From positions 1,240,001 to 1,304,000 of the forward strand of contig JAVHJL010000008.1 in the NCBI GenBank assembly GCA_036971715.1: a stretch of DNA of 64,000 nt, given 5' to 3'. The notes beneath the pieces are model-generated. The model ran no database searches. It had not been told where the DNA came from and worked only from the letters and a program-made list of their open reading frames with translations. This document shows positions 34,876-46,201 of the stretch, in pieces. Origin of the DNA: Arthrobotrys musiformis. Its lineage: Eukaryota; Ascomycota; Orbiliomycetes; Orbiliales; Orbiliaceae. The position numbers and the translations under genes are program-made. Within the stretch, counting starts at the first letter, position 1. Every line of letters begins with the position of its first letter.

Positions 34876-37800
34876 TTAGCGAATAAATATTGACTGCTCT
34901 TGCCTGCCAAATAATCCGCCTCGCGGTGCCTTGTCTGGATGGTCAAGGCCTAATAGGTCCTCGTTGACGTCGGAGATCTGGTCTGATAAAATGTCCTCTG
35001 CAGCAAAAGATAATTTTAGCGACAGTTCAGCGCGGTTGTGGGAACATCATGAACAGAAACGTACCATCGTTTAGATATGTCGGCTTGGAATAAGATGATC
35101 GTTTGACAACTGAAAATTTGATCTTCTCGAAATTCTTACCCTTGAGCCCCGTCCGCTTCTGCAGCCGTAGCTTGGTCTCGGAGAAGATTTCTCCCTACAC
35201 AGAGGATGTTAGTAAACTGCCTATTCTGAGTAGGGGTAGATACTGGGGTTTGGATGTCATACCTCCTTGACGACAAACTTGAACGGTATACCGTGGGCCT
35301 TGCTAGGTTCCTTGGAGTAACTGAAACAATGAACCAGCTGCTCTGTGGCGGGGTCCGCAACAACTGCATCTTCTGGGGGAACTTCGCCATATAGTGTGAT
35401 GAAGTCCTGTATCCCGACTACGCTATGATCGAGAGCCAGGTCTTTGTGGTGTTTGCTGCCATGCGCCTGCCAGAAGTGTACCTTCTCAAGGTCTTCCTCG
35501 GCTATGTTAACCTTCTGTGCTACACCTTCGAGAACATCAGAAACTACTCCATTCTTAGGGACTAAGATTTCCAATGGTTCCTAACGCCGGTTTATTAGTA
35601 CGCTATAGATATAAAAAAAACAAGCCTTTCAATCTTACCTCTTTGGTGATGCCGTCCGAGACCCAGTTCAGTTTGACCAACTTCTTCGTTTCCAGCTCAG
35701 TCAGACTCATATCGAGAATCTCGTAGTACAATGCATCCTGCGAGACCTGTTGTATGTAGGTCGACTGCATAAGCTGTGCTAACGAGAGCGTATTATTGCC
35801 CCTCTTGATAATCGTCTTGGGCAGCCCGCTATGCACTGCCACTGTCGTGAACCGAAGATGGGTTGGCGGAACGTTGAGATGATCGGCAACCTTGCTCGCA
35901 AGCTAGAAGAAATTAAGGTCAGTCGGGGGATCCTTCAGCCTGGGGCTGTTGAGCCCTTGCATACCTGATCGTAGTTGATCCTCCTATTGACCTCTAGATC
36001 GAAGCTTCCTTTCTCAACAAGGCCGCGCTTAGGAAGTAAATGGAGGACGACTCGGTTCAAGAGGAAGTCGTAGAACTCCTTAGCATCTACGTAGCCTCCG
36101 ACCGGCAGCTTATCCGCCAATCTGTTTTTGGTGTTAGCATTTGGCCAACCCCAGAACTCGTTGCCAGGTAGCTCCTTACTCTTTCTCGGGTAGGTGTTTC
36201 TGGAAACATATTATGTCACCGTCCTGGATTTCGGCTTGGGCAAACGTTTGCTTGGGCTTCATGGGTTCGATCATGGATGGTTTAATCTCCTCCCATAGCT
36301 TAATTTGGGTACTGGACGGCCACCCCATTTCGCCCTGAATGGCCCCGTAAAGCTCCGAAACTTTGTCGTTCTTCTTCATATAGACATGACCAACACCTTT
36401 AAGCGTCTGGGTTTCCGGATCAAAGTGTTTCAGGAACAGGATAGACTGAACATCAGAGTTGTACGTATAGTTATCAAGCCAGTTAACCTTGGAGGTGTCC
36501 GGACCAGAAGCTACTTCGCACCATAATCTAAAGTCCATTCCCTTCATTCCATATTTACCACCGGCCTCCTCCATAGCTATAGCAAATAATTAGCAAACAG
36601 CCTCGCGGTGATTTGGGATATACGGGCGTACTCATGTCCAAGTTAGCCAATGGGTGGTCAGGGCGGACTGTCTTGTTCTGCCTGTTGACCATCACCCATA
36701 ATCTTAACTTGTCGGCTGGCTGCTTCAAGTCACTCGCAAGCGCAGTCACGAATGATCTGACCGTAGACGTCTTGAGGACTCGGTGATGCTTAGGAGCATT
36801 CGGTAGAGTTGTGGCTTGGTGCTCCCATGCCGCTAGGTCGAACCCTTGATGTGATTTGAACTGATCATTCGTAATAACCTTGGCGACCATGTACAGATGA
36901 GATTCCTCTCGCTCTTTCCGCCTCTGCTCGCGTGCCGCCTTCTCCTCGTCCAATCGTTTTTCTGGATTAAATTGTTAGTTTTATTTGCCACCTGGCTGAG
37001 TTTATAGAGAGCGCCTACGTAAGTGAGAAGGAGCCGGGAAGTCATCTGTGGGGAGAATATCGTCCATGCGAGTTTTCCGAATATACACCAACATGTAGGC
37101 ACTCATTGACCGCTTAAGATTCATAGGCCTAGTGTATGGGTTTCGTAAGGGTCCCATAAGCTGGGACGCTGGGAACTCGCCACCAAAGTTATCGTCCAAA
37201 ACTTCCTTTAGTGTCGCTGGCGTTACCCTGTCATCGTCGAATTTGAACCATTTGCCGCCAGCTTCCGGTTTGATAAACGCGTAGTAGTGGCCGGCGTTGA
37301 AATCCCCGCTGTGTACTAGGACACTACAATGGCATTAAATTTGTGTTTCCGGAAAAAATATAAAGGCAGGTAAAACGCCAACTTACCCATGTAGGACGTA
37401 TTCGTATGGCTCAGATCTGTCGGCATCGGGCGAGAGGTACGGAGATGCGTCGAACTCTTCTGGGAATTCGTATAGATCGTTGACCTACTGCGAGTAAGCT
37501 ATGCGCACGCACACCCAAACTAGAGCTGAACCCGGCTGTACCTTTGTGATGGCATCTCTCATAAAATCGTAGTCAAATCTCTTTAGATGGACGTGCAGGA
37601 CGGGTGGGAAAGATTCGAATATGACACCTTTCTTGGCATCTTGCAGCCCATGGCCCTCGGCAAAGTATTTGTTCTCCCCTTCCAAAGTTTCGTAGGCAAT
37701 GTAGTCTCGGAATGATTCGTCAAGGTTCTTCTTCCCGCGCACCGTCAACTGAATATCCCAGTACTCCTCTATCCTCGACGACTCGTACTCGACGTTAATG

Positions 37801-39271
37801 CATGAGATATAAGTCTTAGTTTTCCCAACAAACATCTTAGCAAGAGCGTTTTCCGCCTCCGAACCCTTCATCTTCTCCTCGAGTTTCTCCATGAGAACTC
37901 GGCACAGCTCTTGAACGTCCTGCTGTTCGAAGATATGTTTGGTTTCCCAGCCGAAAGACTTGGTCAACTCGTTTGTTCCAAGGGCGTCGGTGGAGGTTTC
38001 GAGGAGATAGAAGAGTCTCTGCAGTGTCAAGGCACTGTTGTCGGTCTTTTCATTCTCGGTTGGGATTTGATAGACAGACTATATAGATGGTGTTAGAAGC
38101 TCGAAGAAAGAGAGAAAGAACTGGGTTCGGAAGTAGCTACCTTTCGGAAGGCCTTTGTAAAGTAGAGTGACTGGATTAACGAGTTGAGGTAGCATGTTGC
38201 ACCCTGATTCTTGAGTCCAACATAACCTGTCTCTTTCTTCGAATCATAGCTATATCTCATCTTAGCTCAGGTTCTTGAGGCCAAAAAAAAGAGGGGTTTC
38301 GCGAAGAAAAAAAAAGGAAATTCACGCGTACTTGACAAAATTATGCCAAAGGACGCCTGTCGGGTCCTTGACAATACGAACATATGCCGTGATATTCGCC
38401 TTGTCGTCTTCCACCATCGGTCGATCCTTGTCTGCATCCTTGGCACGTAGTTTTCGGAGTTCGTAGAATCGTGTGAAACCCCAATCAGCTTCGTCGATGT
38501 GGAATCGGTGGTGGGCATCTACAGAGGAAAGGTTAGTGGGCTTCGGCTTACGTAACCCAAGCTCTTGCGATGGTGGGGATACCTACGGTGTGGGAAGTAT
38601 ACGGTGGGATCGTTTGGATTCCACAGGACGAGAGCGAACTGAACGCATCGGTACCAATCCTCTGGAGGTTTTTCCTCGAATCCATGCTCCAAGTACAGGG
38701 AAGCATAATCCGCGTTATTACCGTGGGGGAAAAAGAGAATTCTCCTGCATCTGGCGTGTAAGCAACAATCAAGTAGGGAGGATAGACAAAAAAGAGACGA
38801 ACCATGGGGTGTCGCCGACGGTGAAGGTGGGGCCGGTCAGACGTTTGGGCAGGGTGGACCAATTCTCGACCTCCCAAGTGAAGTGCCCTTCGGCGATGGT
38901 TTCATAGTCCGGGAATTTCGGTAGGTGCCTGTCGAGTATTTTTGCGACTAGAATAGAGAAAGGCAGAAAAAGAGAGGAATAAAGGTTAGGAGGTTTCTCA
39001 TGATGGGGACGACGGCAAGCGGGGTAGACCGGACTTACAGTCGTCGGCACGTATTGGAGGTTCCTTCTCTTCAGGCTCCAGCTTGTCGGCATCTGCAGGG
39101 GCGTCTATGAGAGTAACATCCTTGTGATCCTTGTCGTCCAGTTCGGTATCCAACAGCATGTCGTGATCCTCAATCGGCTGGGAATCCGGGGATGGAATAG
39201 TTAGCAGGTGGTACCAGAGTGAGAAAAGAAAAAGATGGAGAGGTACGTGTTAGGGGAGGTACCTCATCCAT
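34876..39271 (-). CDS. ubp15: USP7/Ubp15-type ubiquitin C-terminal hydrolase (MATH + USP + ubiquitin-like domains)
   Basis: About 16 exons on the minus strand give roughly 1,150 aa, against about 1,100 in human USP7. The first coding exon is ATG GAT GAG only (39263-39271). The N-terminal MATH domain reads FTWEVENWSTLPKRL, then WYRCVQFALVLWNPNDP. The catalytic domain has the Cys box GYVGLKNQGATCYLNSLIQS (Cys near residue 232) and the His box NAGHYYAFIKP. The C-terminal third matches the USP7 ubiquitin-like modules and ends with the family's LGLDHPDK. The enzyme removes ubiquitin from nuclear and endosomal substrates. Conserved exon ends such as WRILFFPH, FVNYDSKKETGY and HGVLVHSGDFNAGHYY support the intron choices. 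A GC-like weak donor (GTTCGT) ends the third exon. Confidence 0.92.
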
Positions 39272-40340
39272 GATGGCGGTGCGCGTGTGTAGAGGGATTT
39301 CGGTGGGGATAATGAGGTGGGCGGGTGGATAGAAGTGAAGCAGTTGTAGTAGGTGGGGGATGGGTGCTATCTATCTCTCAGAGGGTCTCTCTCTCTTTCT
39401 TTCCCTCTAAATTTTCGGGAGTCGGCAAGGCGAGAGAGAGGTCAGCGACAGGTCGGGAAGATGAGAACAAAGAGGAAGAAGAATAAAGGAGATGGAATAA
39501 AGTATATACGGAGATGATGATGATGATGGCCCACGCAGCAGCAGCGGGAGAGTGAGAGATGAAGAATAAGAGGAGGACGATGGATGATGATGGATGGTGA
39601 TTGGGGAAAAGGTTGGATGTATCAATCAACTACTAGTGAGTACCTATGTGGTGTAGTGTAGTGTAGTACCGAAGCTCCCAGCTTTTGCCGGGGTAAGCTG
39701 GGCTGGCAGTCTGTTGATGGGAGTCACAGCCTGGTTGCTTGGTCAGGATGTCTCTGCCTGTCTTTCTGTCAAGCGTGTTGTGCCGTTACGTGGTTCGCAC
39801 CCAGTCTCGAGGAAGAAGAATGATTGATAATGGTTATCAGATCAGATAGACACCAGGTGCCTTTTACAGCTGTCGATACAGCACGGCAGACACGAAGCTA
39901 CTGTGTAGACAGGTATGATGATGTTATGGAAGAAGGAAGGCTCAGCTATGTATCATGATTTATACATTACTAAATCACTAATGGAGCAATAGAGACAGCT
40001 GGCTCTTTATTGATCTCTACTATGACTACTACCCGCACCATACATAGGATATCATGATATAGCTACACCGTACATAAAAGCAGTATCTTATATAGTATAT
40101 GTAGCTGGTGGACAGCTCAGATGCCCGGCCCAGTTGGCGTTACATGGAAATAGAAACAGAAATAGAATCATGTTATCCCGGCCAGCTGCTCAAGCGAGGC
40201 CATCATACATATAAACTTACATATCCACCCCGCGCCAGGGGAAGGAATCGCAGGATCCACACTATCTTACGTACAACCATAAAGTGGCGGTAGCACAGAG
40301 CGTATGAGAGCGTGGTCTCGTGGGGCGGTCCCTTGCCTCG

Positions 40341-40374
40341 ATATACACACACATACACACATACATACACACAC
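40341..40374. repeat. CA/TACA-rich simple repeat
   Basis: Alternating ACAC with occasional AT (ATACACACACATACACAC and similar). It lies in the divergent promoter region. Confidence 0.8.
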
Positions 40375-40849
40375 CTCGTACACGACCTAAATAAGCCCGT
40401 AAGCTATAGTTATACCAGTAGGTAAGGAACTAGGTAAGTTAGGTAGCTTGTGCATGCTAGTTTAGTAGCCAGGCTAGAACGGTTCCCCAGGTTCTTCGAT
40501 TGAAATAGCACCCGCCGATTTTAGGCCGACTTCCCAAGCGGACCGGCCTTCTCGCAGTTGGTATAAGACGGCAGCTACCCCACACTCCCACCTTCTTCTT
40601 TCTGCCCATCAGAAATGCCTCACAGGGACTCCCGTCAAAACATGGCTCTCCTTCCTCTCCATCGCCCGTTGTACACGTCGTGAGTCCTTTCTCCCTTCCT
40701 GTCCTTTTTTTTCTTTCGAGGTTTTCTGGCATGTGCTTTTACAGTACAATTCCAACGCGAACTAACGCTGTTCCGCTATTAGGTAAACCCAAGCGCCAAA
40801 AGCCACGAGCTGCTGCTTTTTACCAGACCATCCAAGAAGACCTCGAACA

Positions 40850-40893
40850 AATATAAAAATAAAATAAAAAATAAAAATAAAAAAGTAAAATAA
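40850..40893. repeat. (A)nT-rich simple repeat
   Basis: Repeated AAAAT/AAAATA units, about 65-105 bp upstream of the kinase start. It may act as a nucleosome-depleted poly(dA:dT) promoter element (inference). Confidence 0.7.
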
Positions 40894-40937
40894 TCCAAAC
40901 CAACCTACCGTCATCATCATTGTCATCATCGTCGTCC

Positions 40938-40994
40938 ATGGAGGATAGGTTGTCTCGATGTCCAAAGCCGCTGCTTCCTCGCTGTCCCGGTTGA
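40938..40994 (+). promoter_or_regulatory. Upstream ORF overlapping the kinase start codon
   Basis: An ATG at 40938 opens an 18-codon frame (MEDRLSRCPKPLLPRCPG) that stops at 40994, 34 bases past the main ATG at 40958 and in another frame. If the mRNA begins upstream, ribosomes starting here would miss the main start, so it could dampen translation. Confidence 0.4.
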
Positions 40995-42412
40995 CGAGGC
41001 TCCCCACCACCTCTCTCACCACCACATATTCCCTCCCACCTCTTCTCATCCGCTCGGCCTCAAAACCCCGTCTCATATCGACCCACCAACCATGGAGACC
41101 CTCATCCTCCCTCGAAGAACACGTCGCCCGCGAAGCACGTCCCATCTCCCTCCGCCAGCTCACCTTCTTCGGCCGTAACCTGACCCTCGAGCGTCTCCTC
41201 GACTCCGCAAACTATGTCAGAACCGAACTCCCCACCCGTCTGGCCCACCGGATCCGTGACATGCAACGGCTCCCCTACGTCGTCGTCACCAATCCCCACA
41301 TCTCAAAGGTCTACGAGACATACTACGAATCCTTCGAACTGCTGAGGAAGACGTCCGAGGTCAAATCGTCCGAGGAAAACGATAAATTCTGCCAGCTTAT
41401 CAAGGGTATGCTGAATAAGAACCTCTCCGTCATACCCGATCTGGCCGTTGGTGCTCTCGAGTGTCGTGATTTCGTGTCTGCTGCCGAACTGGACAACTTT
41501 TTGAAGACTATGCTTAAGAGTGTGAGTACCCTATAAATCCTTTCATGTTTATTATCTATCAAATATCGAGAAATTTGTATTGATTGTGATGGTCTGTAGA
41601 GAATATCCCGTCGCACCATCGCGGAACAGCACGTCGCGCTCACCGAAACCTTCAACTCCCCGTTCTTCTACCCCCACGGCGAGGGCAACGGCGTAGACCA
41701 CACCAACGGCGTCGACTTTGTCGGAGAAGTCTTCCTCAAATGCAACGCCAGAGAGGTCGTCGAGAAATGCGGAAAGCTCTGTCAAGACCTCTCCCGACAG
41801 GCAAACGGTCCGGACTCGCCCGTTCCCGAGATAATAATCGAAGGACACCCGGAAGCCACATTCCCATACATCCCCAGCCATCTGGAATACATCATCGGCG
41901 AGCTTTTAAGGAATTCCATCCAGGCGACCCTTGAACGGCACGGCAGCGATCCCAAAACAAAATTACCCCCAATAAACGTTCTGATCTGCCAAACCCAGCA
42001 ATTCGTAATCTTTAGGATCTCGGACCAGGGCGGTGGGATCCCTCAGGACATCTTCCCGCATATCTGGTCGTTCAGCAAGGGACCCCGTCGGCAGAAACAG
42101 CTCCAAAACATCTCTCTCGTCCCGACGATGTCTGCTACCCTCCAGGAGTTATTCCACACGGAAGCAGGAGAAGTTATCGATAAGAATGGAAAACGACGGA
42201 GGGGCACCTCTCTCGCACCGCTTTCCCATCGACCGCCGAATCTGAGACTGGGACTGGGGCTTCCCTTGAGCAGAGTATATGCTGAATACTGGGCCGGAAG
42301 CTTGAAATTGCACAGCCTGGCTTCCTACGGGGTTGATACGATATTACAGATCAACAAGCTTGGGAACAACCTGGAGAGACTGGTCGAGCGTCGGAACCTG
42401 GACGGGATATGA
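40958..42412 (+). CDS. Mitochondrial pyruvate / branched-chain keto-acid dehydrogenase kinase
   Basis: Two exons (40958-41521 and 41600-42412) give 458 aa. The first ~45 residues are a mitochondrial presequence rich in Ser, Arg and Leu. The BCDHK/PDK N-terminal bundle follows (RQLTFFGRNL, then LPTRLAHRIRDMQRLPYVVV and NPHISKVYETYYESFELL). The GHKL ATPase fold has the N box YIIGELLRNSIQATLERH, the G1 box DQGGGIPQDIF, and the G2 box LGLGLPLSRVYAEYWAGSL. These protein kinases inactivate the E1 component of the matching dehydrogenase complex by serine phosphorylation in the mitochondrial matrix. I cannot separate the pyruvate from the branched-chain enzyme. The insert between G1 and G2 is longer than in mammalian PDKs, as in fungal PkpA-type kinases. 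The intron at 41522-41599 has a GTGAGT donor. Confidence 0.9.
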
Positions 42413-42871
42413 CAATGATTGTGCTTTGGAAGAGACTCATTTTGTGTCTTCTTCTCCTTCTGCTTTCTAATTGATACGAAACTACGAATATTATTATTAT
42501 CATTGGGGGCTGTCTGTTCATGAATGATGTTTAGCGCATGGGGTTTTCATTCAGCGGTTTTTTGTTTTCCTTTTGGATAGTTACATACATATTCTTCCTT
42601 TTGTTTCATCGATTGATGCTGTATTATTATACCGGAGAGTGTTTACTACCATCGTCTGGGAATAAATCATAACCATCTCGAGAAGTTCGATCTGTTGCAA
42701 ATGTGACTCGTGTGACTGCAAGATTTTGTGTTGCCCGCCAAGCCCGCCTCTGTCTCGAAAATTAGACCTCCAGTTTCTCTTCCTCATCACCAGTCACCCA
42801 TCCTCAAACCTCAACTCCAACCTCAACCTCCCATCACCACCACCATCACCACCATCGACCAACGACCCACG
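42413..42871. other. Intergenic between co-oriented genes
   Basis: T-rich 3' flank of the kinase gene, then a C/A-rich leader (42770-42870) before Prp45. The leader is open in frame but lacks SNW-family similarity. Confidence 0.5.
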
Positions 42872-44713
42872 ATGGCAACCCTGACGAAATCCCTCCTCTC
42901 CGCCCTCCCAGCACCCAAACAATCCTCCTCCACCTCCGATGCTGCTCCCAAAAAACCATCCGGTCCCAGGATCGTAGGCGCCAACAGCGCCGAATCACAG
43001 CTCGTCTTAAAGGTAACACCCCCTTCCCCCAAACCTTCCCATCCAAACGCTAATTTTACGCCCATAAAGCGTGCGGGCCCCCCGCCCTACGGCCAACGCG
43101 CAAAATGGCGCCCCAAATCCGTCGAAGACTACGGCGACGGCGGCGCCTTCCCCGAAATCCACATAGCCCAATACCCCCTCGAAATGGGCCGCAAACCCAC
43201 CGCCACCAAATCCCGAAACAACGCCCTAACCCTCGAAGTCGACGAACAGGGACTCGTCAAATACGACGCGATCGCGAGGCAGGGTCACGGCGATAAACGG
43301 GTCGTTCACGCGTCTTTTAAGGATTTAATCCCGCTGAGACAACGTGCTGATGTCGGTGAGATCTCGCTGGAGAGACCGTCTGAGGAGGAAGTCGCCGAGC
43401 AGACGGAGAAAACGAGGGCTGCGCTGGCAAAACTCGTCGCCGGGGCCGTGGCCGCGCAGAAACCGAAGAATATAAAGGGCACCAATCGACCCGAGCCGAC
43501 GTTCGTCAGGTACACCCCTGCGAATCAAATGGGAGAAACCGGGAAGAAGAATGACAGGATCATAAAAATCGTCGAGAAGCAGCAGGATCCCATGGAACCG
43601 CCGAAATTCAAGCACAAAAAGATCCCCAGGGGACCGCCTTCCCCGCCGCCACCGATCATGCATTCTCCGCCGAGGAAACTGACCGCGGCCGATCAAGAGG
43701 CTTGGACCATCCCGCCGCCGATTTCTAATTGGAAGAATCCGAAGGGTTATACGGTCCCTCTTGACAAACGATTGGCAGCGGACGGGAGAGGGTTGCAGGA
43801 TGTTACCATCAACGATAAATTTGCGCAGTTTTCTGAAGCATTGTTTATTGCTGATAGACATGCTAGAGAGGAAGTTAAATTGCGTTCGACCATGCAGCAG
43901 AAGCTGGCGGAGAAGGAGAAGATGGCCAAGGAGGAGCAATTGAGAAAGTTGGCACAACAGGCGAGGGATGAGCATAGATCTGCCGCGAGGGGAAGGATCA
44001 CAGACCGTTCGTCAAGATCACCGTCCGGTTCCGAACGCTCAGACAGCAGGAGTAGAAGCCGAACCCCCAGACGGAGAAGATCCAGCTCGAGAGGCTCGGA
44101 CTCCGAGGAAGAACGAGCCATCAAAGAGCGAGAAGAAATGAGAAGGGAAAGACGCAAAGAGGCGGAGAGGGAGCTAAGAATGAAAAGAATGGGTACGGAA
44201 CGTCGCGTGCAAATGCTGGCACGGGAGCAGGGTCGTGATATCGGCGAGAAGATGGCATTGGGATTAGTTTCGAAGCCCACGCAGTCAGCGGAATCGATGT
44301 TTGATGCCCGGTTGTTCAACCAGAGCAGCGGGTTGGGTATGGGAGCCGAATTCAACGAGGACCAACATTACGACAAACCGCTGTTCGCGGCAGCCGAGAT
44401 CTCGAGAAGCATCTACCGACCCTCTGCGGGTCATCAAGATGACGACGAAGGCGATGGTGATATGGAACGGTTCTCGAAGGAGAAGAGATTCGACGTATTA
44501 GGCCGCGGGGTCTTCAAGGGATCGGCGGACCAGGAAGCTCGAGAAGGACCCGTGCAGTTCGAGAAGGATACCTCCTCGGGCGTGGACCCATTCAATGTAG
44601 ATGCATTCTTGGCAGACGTCAAGGCCGGACAGCAGAAGAAACACGGCTTGGAGTTAACAGACAGACACAAGGATACAAAGAGGGCTCGCGTCGACTCCGA
44701 CGACGAAGACTGA
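42872..44713 (+). CDS. prp45: Pre-mRNA-processing protein Prp45 / SNW1 (SKIP)
   Basis: A single open frame of 613 aa starts at the ATG at 42872. The SNW family is unmistakable: GPPPYGQRAKWRPKSVEDYG, FPEIHIAQYPLEMG, a central SNW core with KFKHKKIPRGPPSPPPPIMH and then IPPPISNWKNPKGYTVPLDK, and LFIADRHAREEVKLR. A charged, coiled-coil and RS-rich region follows, ending KKHGLELTDRHKDTKRARVD. Prp45/SNW1 is a core spliceosome protein of the Prp19-associated complex, needed for catalytic activation. A 54-nt segment inside the N-terminal part (43013-43066) has a GTAACA donor, a GCTAAT branch point and an AAG end. It is a multiple of three, so it may be an intron whose removal joins LVLK to RAGPPPYGQR. 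Retention would only add 18 residues. Confidence 0.93.
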   Translation: MATLTKSLLSALPAPKQSSSTSDAAPKKPSGPRIVGANSAESQLVLKVTPPSPKPSHPNANFTPIKRAGPPPYGQRAKWRPKSVEDYGDGGAFPEIHIAQYPLEMGRKPTATKSRNNALTLEVDEQGLVKYDAIARQGHGDKRVVHASFKDLIPLRQRADVGEISLERPSEEEVAEQTEKTRAALAKLVAGAVAAQKPKNIKGTNRPEPTFVRYTPANQMGETGKKNDRIIKIVEKQQDPMEPPKFKHKKIPRGPPSPPPPIMHSPPRKLTAADQEAWTIPPPISNWKNPKGYTVPLDKRLAADGRGLQDVTINDKFAQFSEALFIADRHAREEVKLRSTMQQKLAEKEKMAKEEQLRKLAQQARDEHRSAARGRITDRSSRSPSGSERSDSRSRSRTPRRRRSSSRGSDSEEERAIKEREEMRRERRKEAERELRMKRMGTERRVQMLAREQGRDIGEKMALGLVSKPTQSAESMFDARLFNQSSGLGMGAEFNEDQHYDKPLFAAAEISRSIYRPSAGHQDDDEGDGDMERFSKEKRFDVLGRGVFKGSADQEAREGPVQFEKDTSSGVDPFNVDAFLADVKAGQQKKHGLELTDRHKDTKRARVDSDDED

Positions 44714-45097
44714 ACAATTCTTCCTCTCTTTTTTTTTGTCTAGCTTTTACGTTTGTTGCTGGTGTAGCGGTTATCATCGTCGTTATGGGGTTTTGCTGGC
44801 GCATTGAATGCTTTTTTTTATTTTCTCTTTGTATTATATATAGTACTTTTGACCCCAAAATCACTGTAATGTACCAAATTGATGACCAGACCTCCACCAT
44901 GACTCCCTCTAAAGTAGAAATTAGTACGTGCAAATAACCCATGACAGCGTGTTGGTGAAGCGATATAAAAGCAGCGCGCCCAGAAATCCATCTCTGCACA
45001 CCAAACCTCCAACATCGCGCTTCGGACCTCAAATCCAAATGTCGACTTGCCCAAATCCTTGATTCCGGCCGCATACTCTTTAATGTAGCCATTCTAA
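44714..45097. other. Intergenic between Prp45 and WDR83 genes
   Basis: T-rich 3' flank, then a C/A-rich leader before 45098. No coding evidence. Confidence 0.5.
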
Positions 45098-46135
45098 ATG
45101 GTCCTCTTTCCGAGCCACCCAGCGGCCACCATCTCCCGCCATGTTGGTATGTTCGCATCACTACGTACCTAGGTATATAATGAATGTACCATGACTAACA
45201 GCCCCAGGCCCCGTCCACTGCGTAACCTACAGCTCCGGCGCCGGTCAATACGTACGCCCCTCCCATATCCTATAGCTATATCACCTCCATCAAACCAACT
45301 AATACTAATAATACAAAAAAAGATCCTAACCGGCGGCCAAGACCGCAAAATCCACCTCTTCAACAGCACCACAACAGCCCACATCCAAACCTACGACTCC
45401 CACGGCTACGAAATCCTCTCCCTCTCCGTCTCCCCCGACAACTCCCGCTTCGCCTCCGTCGGCGGCGACAAATCCGCCTTCCTCTGGGACGTCTCCACCG
45501 CCAAAACCCTCCGTCGCTTCGCGGGCCACTACGCCCGTATCAACACCTGCGCGTTCAACCACGATGCTAGCGTTTTAGTCACGGGGAGTTTTGATAGGAG
45601 TGTTAGGTGCTGGGATGTTAAGAGTAGTTCCGTGAAACCGATCATGGTGTTCGAGGAGGCGGGGGATAGTATTACCTCGCTCACCGTGGGGGATGGGGAG
45701 GTTATTACCGCCTGTGTGGACGGGAAGCTGAGACGGTATGATCTACGCATGGGGAGGGTTTATGTTGATGTCATCGGCGGGAGTGCTATTACGAGTGTTA
45801 CCGAGACGGGGGATGGGAATGCGGTGTTGGTTTCTGGGTTGGATGAAACGATCAGGTTGATGGATAAAGCCTCCGGCGGGTGTTTGATGAGTTACAGGGG
45901 CCATAGGAATAGGGAGTTTAGGGTTGGGAGCACGTTTGCGATGGTGGATAGTTATGTGGTTAGTGGGAGCGAGGATGGGACGGTTTGGGCGTGGGATATT
46001 TTGGAGGGGAAGTGTGTGTTCAGGGAGGTTGCGCATGCGGGGAAGGTTGTTGGGGCTGTTGCTGTGCATGACGGGAGGAGGGAGATGGTTACGGCCGGCG
46101 TTGATGGGACCGTGGTTATTTGGAGGACTGAATGA
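45098..46135 (+). CDS. WD40 scaffold protein WDR83/MORG1-like
   Basis: Three exons (45098-45146, 45208-45251, 45323-46135) give 301 aa. The first two tiny exons supply MVLFPSHPAATISRHVGPVH, then VTYSSGAGQY, before ILTGGQDRKIHLFN. That order matches the WDR83 family start (GPVxxVxYSxxGxYxLTGGxDR). WD40 blades follow: SVSPDNSRFASVGGDKSAFL, AFNHDASVLVTGSFDRSVRC, AITSVTETGDGNAVLVSGLD and VSGSEDGTVWAWDI. WDR83 is known as a spliceosome-associated protein and MAP-kinase scaffold. The fungal role is inferred from that. It is tail-to-tail with the dehydrogenase gene, with only 66 bp between stop codons. Third codon positions change sharply from C to G/T at about 45563 (see findings). Confidence 0.88.
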
Positions 46136-46201
46136 TTTATATTCATTGGTAAATGCAAAATGGTATTCATGTGGGTAAGAGGTATATATAATAGTCACTT
46201 T

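Larger units (their letters stand above)
39272..40957. other. Divergent intergenic region
   Basis: This 1.7-kb region is upstream of the USP7 gene (-) and the kinase gene (+). It contains a GAT-triplet run near 39513-39530, a CA-rich run at 40341-40374 and an A-rich run at 40850-40893. A TTATCAGAT GATA-type site lies at 39834-39842. No coding evidence is seen. Confidence 0.5.

Noticed and set aside
39834..39842. TTATCAGAT (reverse of ATCTGATAA) between the USP7 and kinase genes; also 9970-9978 and 27622-27630
   Set aside because: Single SreA-type matches are expected about once per 64 kb by chance, and one lies in coding sequence. No iron-related gene is adjacent.
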